Assembly: GCF_016583625.1 (NCBI RefSeq)
Contig: NZ_NRRN01000008.1
Span: 1-64,000, forward strand
Direction of reading: 5' to 3'
Length of the DNA: 64,000 nt
Source of the DNA: Halorhodospira abdelmalekii
Lineage (GTDB): Bacteria; Pseudomonadota; Gammaproteobacteria; Nitrococcales; Halorhodospiraceae
The notes beneath the pieces were generated by a model, which saw nothing but the letters and a program-made list of their open reading frames with translations, ran no database searches and was not told the origin of the DNA. The translations under genes and the position numbers were made by a program. Below are positions 11,270-19,633 of the stretch, piece after piece. The number at the start of each line of letters is the position of its first letter. Positions within the stretch are counted from its first letter, which is position 1.

Positions 11270-11397
11270 TGCTCAACCACAAACCGCCACAAACAAAAAG
11301 AGGGCCAGCGGCCCTCCCTCCGGCTCGCTCGACCAGCACAAGGCTCCGTCGACGAGCGATATGCGTTACCAGCGCCCCTTAGCACCTCCCGCACCAT
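11266..11397 (-). CDS. Candidate rimP leader ORF (43 codons)
   Basis: ATG at 11397, only a few bases downstream of the start site expected from the TATAAT at 11407-11412. The frame reads through the whole terminator at 11291-11316 and ends in TGA overlapping the rimP ATG (ATGA). The product (starting MVREVLRGAG) resembles nothing I recognise. The frame is open far upstream too, as often happens in GC-rich DNA, and there is no room for a Shine-Dalgarno sequence, so translation would have to be leaderless. Coding status is uncertain. Confidence 0.3.
   Translation of the reverse strand: MVREVLRGAGNAYRSSTEPCAGRASRREGRWPSFCLWRFVVEQ
11291..11316 (-). terminator. Intrinsic terminator/attenuator in the rimP leader
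   Basis: Minus strand: stem GAGGGCC, 3-nt loop, GGCCCTC, then TTTTTGTTT. A textbook rho-independent terminator 22 nt before the rimP ATG and about 85 nt after the predicted start site. It must be read through for nusA-operon expression, hence a candidate attenuator. Confidence 0.75.
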
Positions 11398-11406
11398 CAG
11401 GCCGGG

Positions 11407-11435
11407 ATTATACACAGCCAGCCGCACAAGCACAA
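11407..11435 (-). promoter_or_regulatory. Promoter of the rimP-nusA operon
   Basis: Minus strand: TTGTGC (11435-11430), 17-nt spacer, perfect TATAAT (11412-11407). A second TTGTGC copy sits directly adjacent (11429-11424). Lies between the tRNA-fMet gene and rimP, so the operon need not depend on the tRNA promoter. Confidence 0.7.
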
Positions 11436-11679
11436 AGTCTTGTGCCTCCCCACGGCTGAAGCAAGGGGTTTGCTCTTGCTTTTTGCTCACGTCGCAATCG
11501 CGCCGGTGCAGTGTGTCTCGGTATCGCGGCGTTACTTGGCCCGAGAGTGACCACGCTCCAACCCGACACGGAGCGCCGGACAAGCGCAACGACGCCGCCA
11601 CAGGCCAAGCCGCCGAGCGACAACAGCTCTCTGGAAGAGAGGGATTCTCAAAAAGAGACGGGGGATAGAGAAGAGAAGT

Positions 11680-11756
11680 TGGTAGCGGGGGCAGGATTTG
11701 AACCTGCGACCTTCGGGTTATGAGCCCGACGAGCTGCCAGACTGCTCCACCCCGCA
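11680..11756 (-). tRNA. Initiator tRNA-fMet (CAU)
   Basis: 77-nt tRNA with encoded CCA. Initiator marks: three G-C pairs at the base of the anticodon stem (GGG-CTCATAA-CCC), A11-U24 in the D stem, and an unpaired first acceptor position. That position is U1 opposite U72 rather than the C1/A72 of Escherichia coli. Precedes rimP-nusA as metY does in enterobacteria. The 410-nt interval down to rimP holds a weak 6-bp hairpin (11627-11641), then the rimP promoter, leader frame and terminator listed separately. Confidence 0.95.
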
Positions 11757-11769
11757 ACCGATGGAGAGC

Positions 11770-11798
11770 ATCATACTGCCTAGTGCGGCACTTTGCAA
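11770..11798 (-). promoter_or_regulatory. Promoter of tRNA-fMet
   Basis: Minus strand: TTGCAA (11798-11793), 17-nt spacer, TATGAT (11775-11770), 13 nt before the mature tRNA 5' end. Good match and spacing for a stable-RNA promoter. Confidence 0.75.
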
Positions 11799-11857
11799 CC
11801 CCTTTTGAGACTTTTTTGGCCCACTCTGTGCGTGCGTTTGAACGCGGGGACGCAATC

Positions 11858-11896
11858 GGCAGGGCAGCAGCCCCCAACGGCGCCACTTGCCCTGCC
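11858..11896 (-). terminator. Inverted repeat downstream of nuoN
   Basis: Perfect 9-bp arms (GGCAGGGCA / TGCCCTGCC) around a 21-nt loop, 55 nt past the nuoN stop. No T-run follows, so it could be a 3'-end stabilising structure or a rho-dependent end of the nuo transcript. Confidence 0.3.
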
Positions 11897-11950
11897 CTTC
11901 TGCCTACTGCCTTGCTATGTGTCTTACTGCTACTGTCCCCCCGCGCTGCT

Positions 11951-13489
11951 CTATCCAGCCCCGAGTACGCTCTGGCAGAGAGCGATCAGGCGCTCAGGGA
12001 AGATCCCGAGCACCAACACGGCAGCACCGTTGACCACGAGCAGGGCGCGAATCGGCAACGAGGCGCCGGGGACCAAAACCGTGCCTGCAGCGCCATCCGG
12101 GCGACTCGGGGTAGCACCCTCTCCCTCGCCCACGGAGCCCTCGTTAGGCCCGGTGGGTTTTTGAGAGCCTTCGGGGGGAACTTCGGGACGGTCGAAGTAG
12201 GCGACCTTGAGCACGCGCAGATAGTAGAAGGCGCCGATCACCGCCGCGATTACCGCGAGTACGGCCATGGCGATCAGATCGGCCTCGACCGCCGCCTTGA
12301 GCACCAAGTACTTAGCATAGAATCCGATCGTCCCCGGGATCCCGGTCATCGAGATCATCAACAGCAGCAGCACCCCGGCAAGGATCGGATGGCGCTCGTT
12401 CAGCCCACGGTAGTCGGCGATCTGCTCGGCCTCGGTGCCGGCTGAGGAGAGCACGATGATCAGCCCGAAGGCCCCGGCGGCCATGATGCCGTACGCGATC
12501 ACGTAGAAGAGCGCCGCGGCGTGCCCGGCCTCGGTACCAGCCGCCAACGCTAAGACGATGAAACCGGCGTGGGCGATACCGGAGTAGGCGAGCATGCGTT
12601 TTAGGTTCGTCTGCATAATCGCCGTTAAGTTACCGAGCAGCAGCGAGACCGCCGCCAATATCAGCAACATCGGCTGCAGCGTCTCGTGGAGCGGGCCGAG
12701 ACCGTCGACGAGCAGGCGCAAAAAGAGCGCGACCGCGGCCACTTTGGGGGCCGTGCTGATAAAGAGCGTGACCGGCGTCGGCGCCCCCTGATAGACATCG
12801 GGGACCCAGGCGTGGAACGGCGCCGCGCCCAGCTTAAAGGCCACACCGACGAGCATAAAGCTCATCCCGAAGAGCAGCAGCAGCGGCGGCTCTTCGCTTG
12901 CGGCCGCCTCGGCGATCACCGCCAGCTCTAGGCTCGCCGCCCCGCCGTAGACCATCGACATGCCGTAGAGCAGGATGCCGGAGGCCAGCGCCCCGAGGAC
13001 GAAGTACTTCATCGCCGCCTCGGCCGCCTGGCGCGAGTCGCGATGGTAGGCGACTAGGGCGTAGAGCGAGAGCGAGAGCATCTCCAGCCCCAAGTAGAGG
13101 GTCAGGAGACTGCCGCCGGAGGCGATGATCAACATGCCCAAGGTGGCGAAGAGGGCCAACAAGTAGACCTCGCCTTGCAGCAGCCCGCGCGCCTCCAGAT
13201 AGGGGCGTGTATAGGCCAGCGCCAAGACCACCAGCAGCGCCAGGGTCGCCTTGAGCATGGCGGCCAGCGGGTCGACGACGTAGTGCCCGGAGAAGGTCGT
13301 CTCGGTGACTCCCCACTGCGTCGTGATCGCCAGCGCGGCGGTGACCAGTAGCACCGCCTGGGTCAGGAAAAAGGTCACGCTGCGGCGCGATCCGCGCACG
13401 AAGAGATCGACGATCAGCACCACACAGATCGCACCCAGCAACCAGATCTCCGGCAGCGCGAGGGAAAAATCGGGCGTCTCGAAGCTCAT
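11951..13489 (-). CDS. nuoN: NADH-quinone oxidoreductase subunit N
   Basis: Antiporter-like proton-pumping membrane subunit of complex I. 512 residues, about 14 membrane segments; family signature WVPDVYQGAPTPVTLF. The frame continues upstream to a TTG at 13546, but the ATG at 13489 (MSFETPDF) has AAGGAAG ahead of it and gives the usual length. The loop before the last helix is Gly/Pro-rich and longer than I expect. Last gene of the operon. Confidence 0.95.
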   Translation of the reverse strand: MSFETPDFSLALPEIWLLGAICVVLIVDLFVRGSRRSVTFFLTQAVLLVTAALAITTQWGVTETTFSGHYVVDPLAAMLKATLALLVVLALAYTRPYLEARGLLQGEVYLLALFATLGMLIIASGGSLLTLYLGLEMLSLSLYALVAYHRDSRQAAEAAMKYFVLGALASGILLYGMSMVYGGAASLELAVIAEAAASEEPPLLLLFGMSFMLVGVAFKLGAAPFHAWVPDVYQGAPTPVTLFISTAPKVAAVALFLRLLVDGLGPLHETLQPMLLILAAVSLLLGNLTAIMQTNLKRMLAYSGIAHAGFIVLALAAGTEAGHAAALFYVIAYGIMAAGAFGLIIVLSSAGTEAEQIADYRGLNERHPILAGVLLLLMISMTGIPGTIGFYAKYLVLKAAVEADLIAMAVLAVIAAVIGAFYYLRVLKVAYFDRPEVPPEGSQKPTGPNEGSVGEGEGATPSRPDGAAGTVLVPGASLPIRALLVVNGAAVLVLGIFPERLIALCQSVLGAG

Positions 13490-13502
13490 TGGTCTTCCTT
13501 CC

Positions 13503-15029
13503 TTACCGGGCAGCGGCGAGCGATAGCATGGCAGAGACATCCTCAAGCAGGGCGACCAGCGTCGGCTCAGCGACCTCGATCAACACCGCCGGGTAGACCC
13601 CTAAGCCGATGACGGCGACGGCCAGCACCCCCAGCAGCAGCAGCTCACGGCCGTCGAGATCGCGCAGTTGATCGACCCGCTCGTTGGCTACCGGGCCGAA
13701 GACGACGCGCTTGACCAGCCACAGCGAATAGGCCGCTCCCACGATCAGGGTCAAACCGGCGATCGCTGCATACCAGAAACTGGCCTGATAGCTGCCGAGG
13801 ATCACCATGAACTCACCGACAAAGCCTGAGGTCCCGGGCAACCCGGCGTTCGCCATCGCAAAGACGACGAAGAAGGCGGCAAAGATCGGCATGCGGTTGA
13901 CCACACCGCCGTAGTCGGAGATGTTTCGGGTGTGCATTCGATCGTAGAGGACCCCAACACAGAGAAAGAGCGCCGCCGAGATAAAGCCGTGCGAGATCAG
14001 CTGGACGTAGCCGCCGGTCATCGCCAACAGGCCGCCGTCGCCGCCGCTGGCACTCGTCAACCCGGCCTGGAAGACGACGAAGAAACCGAGGGTGGCAAAA
14101 CCCATATGGGCGATCGATGAGTAGGCGATCAGCCGCTTCATATCCTCCTGGACCATCGCCACCAAGCCGATGTAGACAATCGCGATCAGCGACATGGCGA
14201 TCACCAACCACGCCAACTCCTGACTCGCCTCCGGGGCAATCGGTAGAGCAAAGCGCAAGAAGCCGTAGGCCCCCATCTTCAGGGTAATGGCCGCGAGGAT
14301 GACCGAGCCCCCGGTCGGCGCCTCAGTGTGGGCATCGGGCAGCCAGGTGTGGACCGGCCACATCGGCACCTTCACGGCGAAGGCCGCCAATAGGGCTAAG
14401 AAGATCAAGATCTGCGCCTCGAAGGGCAGTCCCAACCCGTGAAAATCGAGCACCCCGAAGCTCTCCGCCTGCCAGCGCAGGTAGAGAAAGGCGATGAGCA
14501 TCAGCACCGAGCCGAGGAAAGTGTAGAGGAAGAACTTGATGGTGGCGTAGATCCGGTTCGTCCCACCCCAGATGCCGATGAGCAAAAACATCGGCACCAG
14601 CATCGCCTCCCAGAAGACGTAGAAGAGGATGGCATCGAGCGCGGCGAAGACGCCGACCATCAAACCCTCCATGATCAGGAAGGCGCCCATGTACTGCGCC
14701 AGGCGATACTCGATACCACGCCAAGCCGCCACCACCACCAGCAAGGTCGCAAAAGCGGTCAGCACCACCAGCGGCATTGAGATGCCATCGACACCGAGGT
14801 GGTAGTGAATATCGAAGCTCGGCACCCAGCTGCGCTTCTCGACGAATTGCATTCCGGCCCCGGGATCGAAACCGATCCAGAGCACCAGAGTGAGCAGGAA
14901 CGTCAAGCCGGCAACCGCCGTTGCCAACGCCCGCACCGCCTGCGGCGAACGCGCACCAACTGCGAGCACCGCGGCGCCGCCGAAGATCGGCACCCAGATG
15001 ATCAGGCTCAACAACCAACCGTCGAACAT
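13503..15029 (-). CDS. nuoM: NADH-quinone oxidoreductase subunit M
   Basis: Second antiporter-like proton-pumping subunit. 508 residues, polytopic; shows the conserved HTEAPTGGSVILAAITLKMG stretch and KRLIAYSSIAHMG. Lies 13 nt before nuoN and 46 nt after nuoL, consistent with one transcript. Confidence 0.96.
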   Translation of the reverse strand: MFDGWLLSLIIWVPIFGGAAVLAVGARSPQAVRALATAVAGLTFLLTLVLWIGFDPGAGMQFVEKRSWVPSFDIHYHLGVDGISMPLVVLTAFATLLVVVAAWRGIEYRLAQYMGAFLIMEGLMVGVFAALDAILFYVFWEAMLVPMFLLIGIWGGTNRIYATIKFFLYTFLGSVLMLIAFLYLRWQAESFGVLDFHGLGLPFEAQILIFLALLAAFAVKVPMWPVHTWLPDAHTEAPTGGSVILAAITLKMGAYGFLRFALPIAPEASQELAWLVIAMSLIAIVYIGLVAMVQEDMKRLIAYSSIAHMGFATLGFFVVFQAGLTSASGGDGGLLAMTGGYVQLISHGFISAALFLCVGVLYDRMHTRNISDYGGVVNRMPIFAAFFVVFAMANAGLPGTSGFVGEFMVILGSYQASFWYAAIAGLTLIVGAAYSLWLVKRVVFGPVANERVDQLRDLDGRELLLLGVLAVAVIGLGVYPAVLIEVAEPTLVALLEDVSAMLSLAAAR

Positions 15030-15075
15030 CCGTTCTTCCCCTGCTTTCCAGGCGCGTTATTGCCTCTGCTTCGCC

Positions 15076-17061
15076 TTAGGCGAGCACTGTGCGCACCACA
15101 AAGAGTGTGATCAGCAGCAGGACGCCGATGACCATGATGAAGGCGTAGTGGTAGAGATAACCCGTTTGCAGCTGCCGCACCCCGGCCGCTGCTCGCCCGA
15201 TCAGGCGCGCCGAACCGTTGACCAGCGCCCCGTCGATAATCCACCGCTCACCCACCAGTGTCAGCCCCCGCGCCAAGGCACGCCCGCCTCCGGCAGCACC
15301 TTGGACATAGAGCCAATCAAAACCGTACTTATGCTCAAGCAGCCGCTGCAGCGGGGCCAATGGCGCGACCACACGCGGCCGCCACTCAGGACGCTTGATA
15401 TAGAGTAGCCACGCCGTCAGGAAGCCGGCGAAGGCCAGATACGGCACCGGGGTGGCGAAGGCGTGGCCGATAAACCCGAGAACCCCGGTGTAGCCAGCAG
15501 CCAGATAGGCCAGCCCGTGCTCAGTGGCCAGCACCTGAATCGAACCGTCGACCTTAAAGAAATCACCGATGACCATCGGTCCAAAGGTCAGCAGACCGAT
15601 CAGCACCGAGGGCACCGCTAGCAGCAGCAGCGGAATGGTCACAACACGCGGACTCTCGTGCAGGTGCTCGCGGGCGTGGGCGTCCATGCGCTCTTCGCCG
15701 TGGAAGACCATAAAGAGCAGCCGGAAGCTATAGAGCGCGGTGACAAAGACCCCGAGCACCAATAGCCAGTAGGCGAAGGTCGCCCACCCGCCAGCGCTGT
15801 AGCCGACCGCAGCGATCACCGCCTCTTTCGAGAAGAAGCCGGAGAAGCCCGGGAAGCCGATCAGTGCCAGCGTGCCGATGAGCATGGTGATGTAGGTGAT
15901 CGGCAGATACTTCGCCAAACCGCCCATCTTCCGCATATCCTGCTCGTGGTGCAGGGCGATGATCACCGATCCGGCGGCCAAAAAGAGCAGCGCTTTGAAG
16001 AAGGCGTGGGTGAAGAGATGGTAGACCCCAGCGGCGTAGGCCGAGACGCCGAGTGCAGCGACCATATAGCCGAGCTGTGAAAGGGTCGAGTAGGCCACCA
16101 CCCGCTTGATGTCGTTTTGCACCAGGCCGATCAGCCCCATGAAGAAGGCGGTCAGGGCGCCGACGACCAGGACCACTGTCAAGGCCACGGTCGAGAGTTC
16201 AAAGAGCGGCGAGAGCCGGGCGACGAGGAAGATCCCTGCGGTCACCATGGTCGCGGCGTGAATCAGCGCCGAGATCGGCGTCGGACCCTCCATCGAGTCG
16301 GGCAGCCAGACGTGCAACGGCACCTGGGCCGACTTCCCCATGCAGCCGATGAAGATCAGCACGCAGGCGACGGTGATCAGGCTCCACTCAGCGGCCCCGA
16401 AGAGGTTCAGGGTCTGATCGGGCGCCTCGGCAACCGCTGCAAAGAGCTCACCGTAGTGGAGCGTGCCGAAGGCGCTCGCCAAGACGGCGATCCCCAACAG
16501 CAGCCCCAGATCACCCACGCGGTTGACCAGAAAGGCCTTCAAGTTAGCAAAGATCGCGCTCTCGCGGGTGTACCAGAAGCCGATGAGCAGGTAGGAGACC
16601 AAGCCGACGGCCTCCCAGGCGAAGAAGAGTTGCAGCAGATTATTCGCCATCACCAGCATCAGCATGGCGAAGGTAAAGAGCGCGATATAGCTAAAGAAGC
16701 GCTGATAGCCCGGGTCGTCGTGCATGTAGCCGATGGTGTAGATGTGCACCATCAGGGCGACGAAGGTCACCGTCGCCATCATCACCGCCGTCAGGCGATC
16801 GACTAGAAAGCCGATCTCAAAGCTGAGATTGCCGACCGTAGCCCAGGTGTAGACCGTGATATCGAGCGGTGCCGCCCCACCCCAGACCTGCGCATAGAGC
16901 ACCCAAAAGGAGAGCACCGTCGCGAGGCCGACCCCGCCAATCGTCACGCGGTGCGCGCCGACGCGCCCAATCCACGGGCCGCCGATACCGGCGATCAGCG
17001 CGGCGATCAGCGGCAACAGGACGATGGCGTAGAGCACCCACTCCACAAGGACCGGATCCAT
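15076..17061 (-). CDS. nuoL: NADH-quinone oxidoreductase subunit L
   Basis: Largest antiporter-like subunit, bearing the long lateral helix. 661 residues; signatures MEGPTPISALIHAATMVTAG and KRVVAYSTLSQLGYM. Ends with a hydrophobic anchor helix (ITLFVVRTVLA). Starts 4 nt after the nuoK stop, so it is tightly coupled to it. Confidence 0.96.
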   Translation of the reverse strand: MDPVLVEWVLYAIVLLPLIAALIAGIGGPWIGRVGAHRVTIGGVGLATVLSFWVLYAQVWGGAAPLDITVYTWATVGNLSFEIGFLVDRLTAVMMATVTFVALMVHIYTIGYMHDDPGYQRFFSYIALFTFAMLMLVMANNLLQLFFAWEAVGLVSYLLIGFWYTRESAIFANLKAFLVNRVGDLGLLLGIAVLASAFGTLHYGELFAAVAEAPDQTLNLFGAAEWSLITVACVLIFIGCMGKSAQVPLHVWLPDSMEGPTPISALIHAATMVTAGIFLVARLSPLFELSTVALTVVLVVGALTAFFMGLIGLVQNDIKRVVAYSTLSQLGYMVAALGVSAYAAGVYHLFTHAFFKALLFLAAGSVIIALHHEQDMRKMGGLAKYLPITYITMLIGTLALIGFPGFSGFFSKEAVIAAVGYSAGGWATFAYWLLVLGVFVTALYSFRLLFMVFHGEERMDAHAREHLHESPRVVTIPLLLLAVPSVLIGLLTFGPMVIGDFFKVDGSIQVLATEHGLAYLAAGYTGVLGFIGHAFATPVPYLAFAGFLTAWLLYIKRPEWRPRVVAPLAPLQRLLEHKYGFDWLYVQGAAGGGRALARGLTLVGERWIIDGALVNGSARLIGRAAAGVRQLQTGYLYHYAFIMVIGVLLLITLFVVRTVLA

Positions 17062-17065
17062 CGGT

Positions 17066-17371
17066 TTACCCCCTCATGGTATCGAGAGCGGCGACGTTAA
17101 TATCACCGCGTGAGCGGAACAGCACCACAACGATCGCCAGGCCTATGGCCACCTCCGCCGCGGCCACCGTGAGGATAAAGAAGACGAAGATCTGCCCGGC
17201 GATATCGTCGAGATAGGCGGAGAAGCCGATGAAATTGATGTTCACGGCGAGCAGGATCAGCTCGATGCACATCAGCAGCAAGATGACGTTCTTGCGGTTG
17301 ATAAAGATCCCCGCCACACCGAGGCAGAAGAGCAGCGCCCCCAGGACCAGGAAATTGGAGAGCTCGATCAT
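17066..17371 (-). CDS. nuoK: NADH-quinone oxidoreductase subunit K
   Basis: 101-residue, three-helix membrane subunit with conserved acidic residues inside helices ([16 protein letters not shown]) thought to form part of the proton path. Lies between nuoJ (88 nt upstream) and nuoL (4 nt downstream), the standard order. Confidence 0.95.
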   Translation of the reverse strand: MIELSNFLVLGALLFCLGVAGIFINRKNVILLLMCIELILLAVNINFIGFSAYLDDIAGQIFVFFILTVAAAEVAIGLAIVVVLFRSRGDINVAALDTMRG

Positions 17372-17459
17372 TGGGCCTTCCCGCTTATCATCGCTATGGT
17401 TTGTGGTAACGCCCCTGCCGGTCGGGCCACCGCCCTACACGGCGCTACGGTTCACGGTT

Positions 17460-18074
17460 CTAGGTATCGCTGGTATGCCGCCGATTCTTCTTGTCGATCT
17501 GGACCAACCGCAACCGCTGCTCTTTCGTCACCGAGAGCTGCTTAGGCACATCCTGGCGCTGCGTATTGGGACGTTGGCGGCGCATCGTCAGCGAGATTGC
17601 CGCAACGATCGCCAACAGCAAGATGACGGCGGCAATCTCGAAAGGATAGACGTAGGCGGTATAGAGCACTTGACCGATGGCGTGGACGTTATCGACCTCG
17701 GCCGACGGCTCCGGGATCAACCCGCCGATCAAATCGACCTGCTCAGAGAGGATCACCACTATCAGCTGCAGCAGCATCAAGCCGGCGACGACCACTCCAA
17801 CCGGCAGATAGCGGGTAAACCCCTCGCGCATGGCCGCCGTGTTGACATCGAGCATCATCAACACGAAGAGGAAGAGGACCATAACGGCGCCGACGTAGAC
17901 GACGATCAGGGCCAAGCCGAGGAACTCCGCACCGACCAAGACCCACAGCACCGCCGCATTGAAAAAGGCCAAGACCAGAAAGAGCGCGGCGTAGACCGGG
18001 TTGCGGACGCTGATCACCATGGTCGCGGCAAAGAGCAGCACGCCGGCAAAGAGATAGAAGATCACTTGTTCCAT
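17460..18074 (-). CDS. nuoJ: NADH-quinone oxidoreductase subunit J
   Basis: 204 residues, five predicted membrane helices, with the typical VYVGAVMVLFLFVLMMLDV segment. The C-terminal ~35 residues are a charged cytoplasmic tail (RRQRPNTQRQDVP). Lies 18 nt after nuoI. Confidence 0.95.
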   Translation of the reverse strand: MEQVIFYLFAGVLLFAATMVISVRNPVYAALFLVLAFFNAAVLWVLVGAEFLGLALIVVYVGAVMVLFLFVLMMLDVNTAAMREGFTRYLPVGVVVAGLMLLQLIVVILSEQVDLIGGLIPEPSAEVDNVHAIGQVLYTAYVYPFEIAAVILLLAIVAAISLTMRRQRPNTQRQDVPKQLSVTKEQRLRLVQIDKKNRRHTSDT

Positions 18075-18092
18075 CGTTACGAACGCCCTCGC

Positions 18093-18581
18093 TTATCGGT
18101 ATGGCGCATCGACGGCGCGGTCGGCCGCGATCTGGCTCTCGTAGCGATCCCCCATGCTCAATAGCTGTTGCTTGTTGAGCACGCGCTCGCCGCTCACTTC
18201 GGCGGTGTAGGTATCGAGCCGGGTCAGCACGATCGAATCGACCGGGCACGACTCCTCGCAAAAGCCGCAGTAGATGCACTTGAACATGTCGACCTCGTAA
18301 CGGGTCGTGCGGCGCGTACCATCGGCGCGCTGATGCGACTCGATGGTGATCGCCTGCGCCGGACAGACAACTTCGCAGAGCTTACAGGCGATGCAGCGCT
18401 CTTCGCCGTTCGCATAGCGACGCAACGCCAGGTGGCCGCGAAAGCGCGGTGATTTCGGCGCCCGCTCCTCGGGAAACTCGAGCGTCACACTGCGGCTAAA
18501 AAAGTGCCGCCCAGTCAGACGCAACCCGCGCAGCAGCTCGACGAGTAGGAAACTTTGCAGATATTCGCTCAGCGGCCTCAT
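18093..18581 (-). CDS. nuoI: NADH-quinone oxidoreductase subunit I (2x[4Fe-4S])
   Basis: Peripheral-arm ferredoxin-like subunit passing electrons towards NuoB. 162 residues with two complete cluster motifs, [12 protein letters not shown] and [12 protein letters not shown]. Lies 13 nt after nuoH. Confidence 0.97.
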   Translation of the reverse strand: MRPLSEYLQSFLLVELLRGLRLTGRHFFSRSVTLEFPEERAPKSPRFRGHLALRRYANGEERCIACKLCEVVCPAQAITIESHQRADGTRRTTRYEVDMFKCIYCGFCEESCPVDSIVLTRLDTYTAEVSGERVLNKQQLLSMGDRYESQIAADRAVDAPYR

Positions 18582-18594
18582 CAGCTCGCTCCCG

Positions 18595-19608
18595 TTAGAA
18601 CCAGGGGCCGATGCCAGCGTAGATCAGCCCGGTGAGTACCACCAGCCAGACCACGGTGACCGGAATCAAGACCTTCCAGCCCAAGCGCATCAGCTGATCG
18701 TAGCGATAGCGCGGGAAGGTCGCTCGGAACCAGAGGTAGCAGAAGGCGAAGAAGGCGGCCTTCAGCAAGACCCAGACCGTCCCCGGCACCCAATCGAAGG
18801 CAGGGCCGAGCACCGGGATCCCCTCGAAGGGCGAGTACCAGCCGCCGAAGAAGAAGATCGCCGCCAAGAGCGAGATCAGCAGCATGTTCGCGTACTCGGC
18901 CAAGAAGAAGATCGCGAAGGCCATGCCGGAGTACTCGACGTGGAAGCCGGCGACGATCTCCGACTCACCCTCGGCGATGTCGAAGGGCGCCCGGTTCGTC
19001 TCTGCCACCCCAGAGATCCAGTAGACGATAAAGAGCGGCAGCAGCGGCAACCAGAACCACTCCCAGAAGGGACCGGCCTGTGCCTCAACGATCCCGCCCA
19101 GGTTCATCGTCCCGGCCGCCATGAGGACCCCGACCAAGGCAAAGCCAAGCGCGATTTCGTAGGAGACGATCTGCGCCGAGGCACGCATGGTGCCGAAGAG
19201 GGCGTATTTCGAGTTCGACGCCCACCCGGCCAGCAGCAGCCCGTAGATCCCTAGCGAGGTCATCGCCAAGATGTAGAGCACACCGGCGTTGATGTCAGCG
19301 ACCGCCAGCCCCTCACCGAAGGGAACCACCGCCCAGGCGGCCAGTGCCGGCATGATGGCCATCGTCGGGGCGATAAGAAAGAGCACGCGGTTGGCCTGAC
19401 TTGGGATCGTGATCTCCTTGAACAGGAGTTTCAGGGCATCGGCAATCGGTTGCAGCAATCCCCGGTACCCTACGCGGTTCGGGCCGCGACGATCCTGCAT
19501 GTGGCCGATGACCCGCCGCTCGACGTAGGTGTAGTACGCCACCGCCACGAAGAGCGGGATGAGTACGGCCCAAATCTTGGCGGAATGCCACAGAAGTGTC
19601 TCGATCAT
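18595..19608 (-). CDS. nuoH: NADH-quinone oxidoreductase subunit H
   Basis: Membrane subunit forming the quinone-chamber junction. 337 residues, about eight helices, with the conserved loop [18 protein letters not shown]. Preceded by nuoG at 25 nt. Confidence 0.96.
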   Translation of the reverse strand: MIETLLWHSAKIWAVLIPLFVAVAYYTYVERRVIGHMQDRRGPNRVGYRGLLQPIADALKLLFKEITIPSQANRVLFLIAPTMAIMPALAAWAVVPFGEGLAVADINAGVLYILAMTSLGIYGLLLAGWASNSKYALFGTMRASAQIVSYEIALGFALVGVLMAAGTMNLGGIVEAQAGPFWEWFWLPLLPLFIVYWISGVAETNRAPFDIAEGESEIVAGFHVEYSGMAFAIFFLAEYANMLLISLLAAIFFFGGWYSPFEGIPVLGPAFDWVPGTVWVLLKAAFFAFCYLWFRATFPRYRYDQLMRLGWKVLIPVTVVWLVVLTGLIYAGIGPWF

Positions 19609-19633
19609 GCCTTCGATCGTCCTTTGCTGCCGC

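Noticed and set aside
11398-11886. Upstream extension of the rimP leader frame to 206 codons, crossing the tRNA
   Set aside because: It would be translated through the tRNA-fMet gene and two promoters; only the part after 11397 is even possible.
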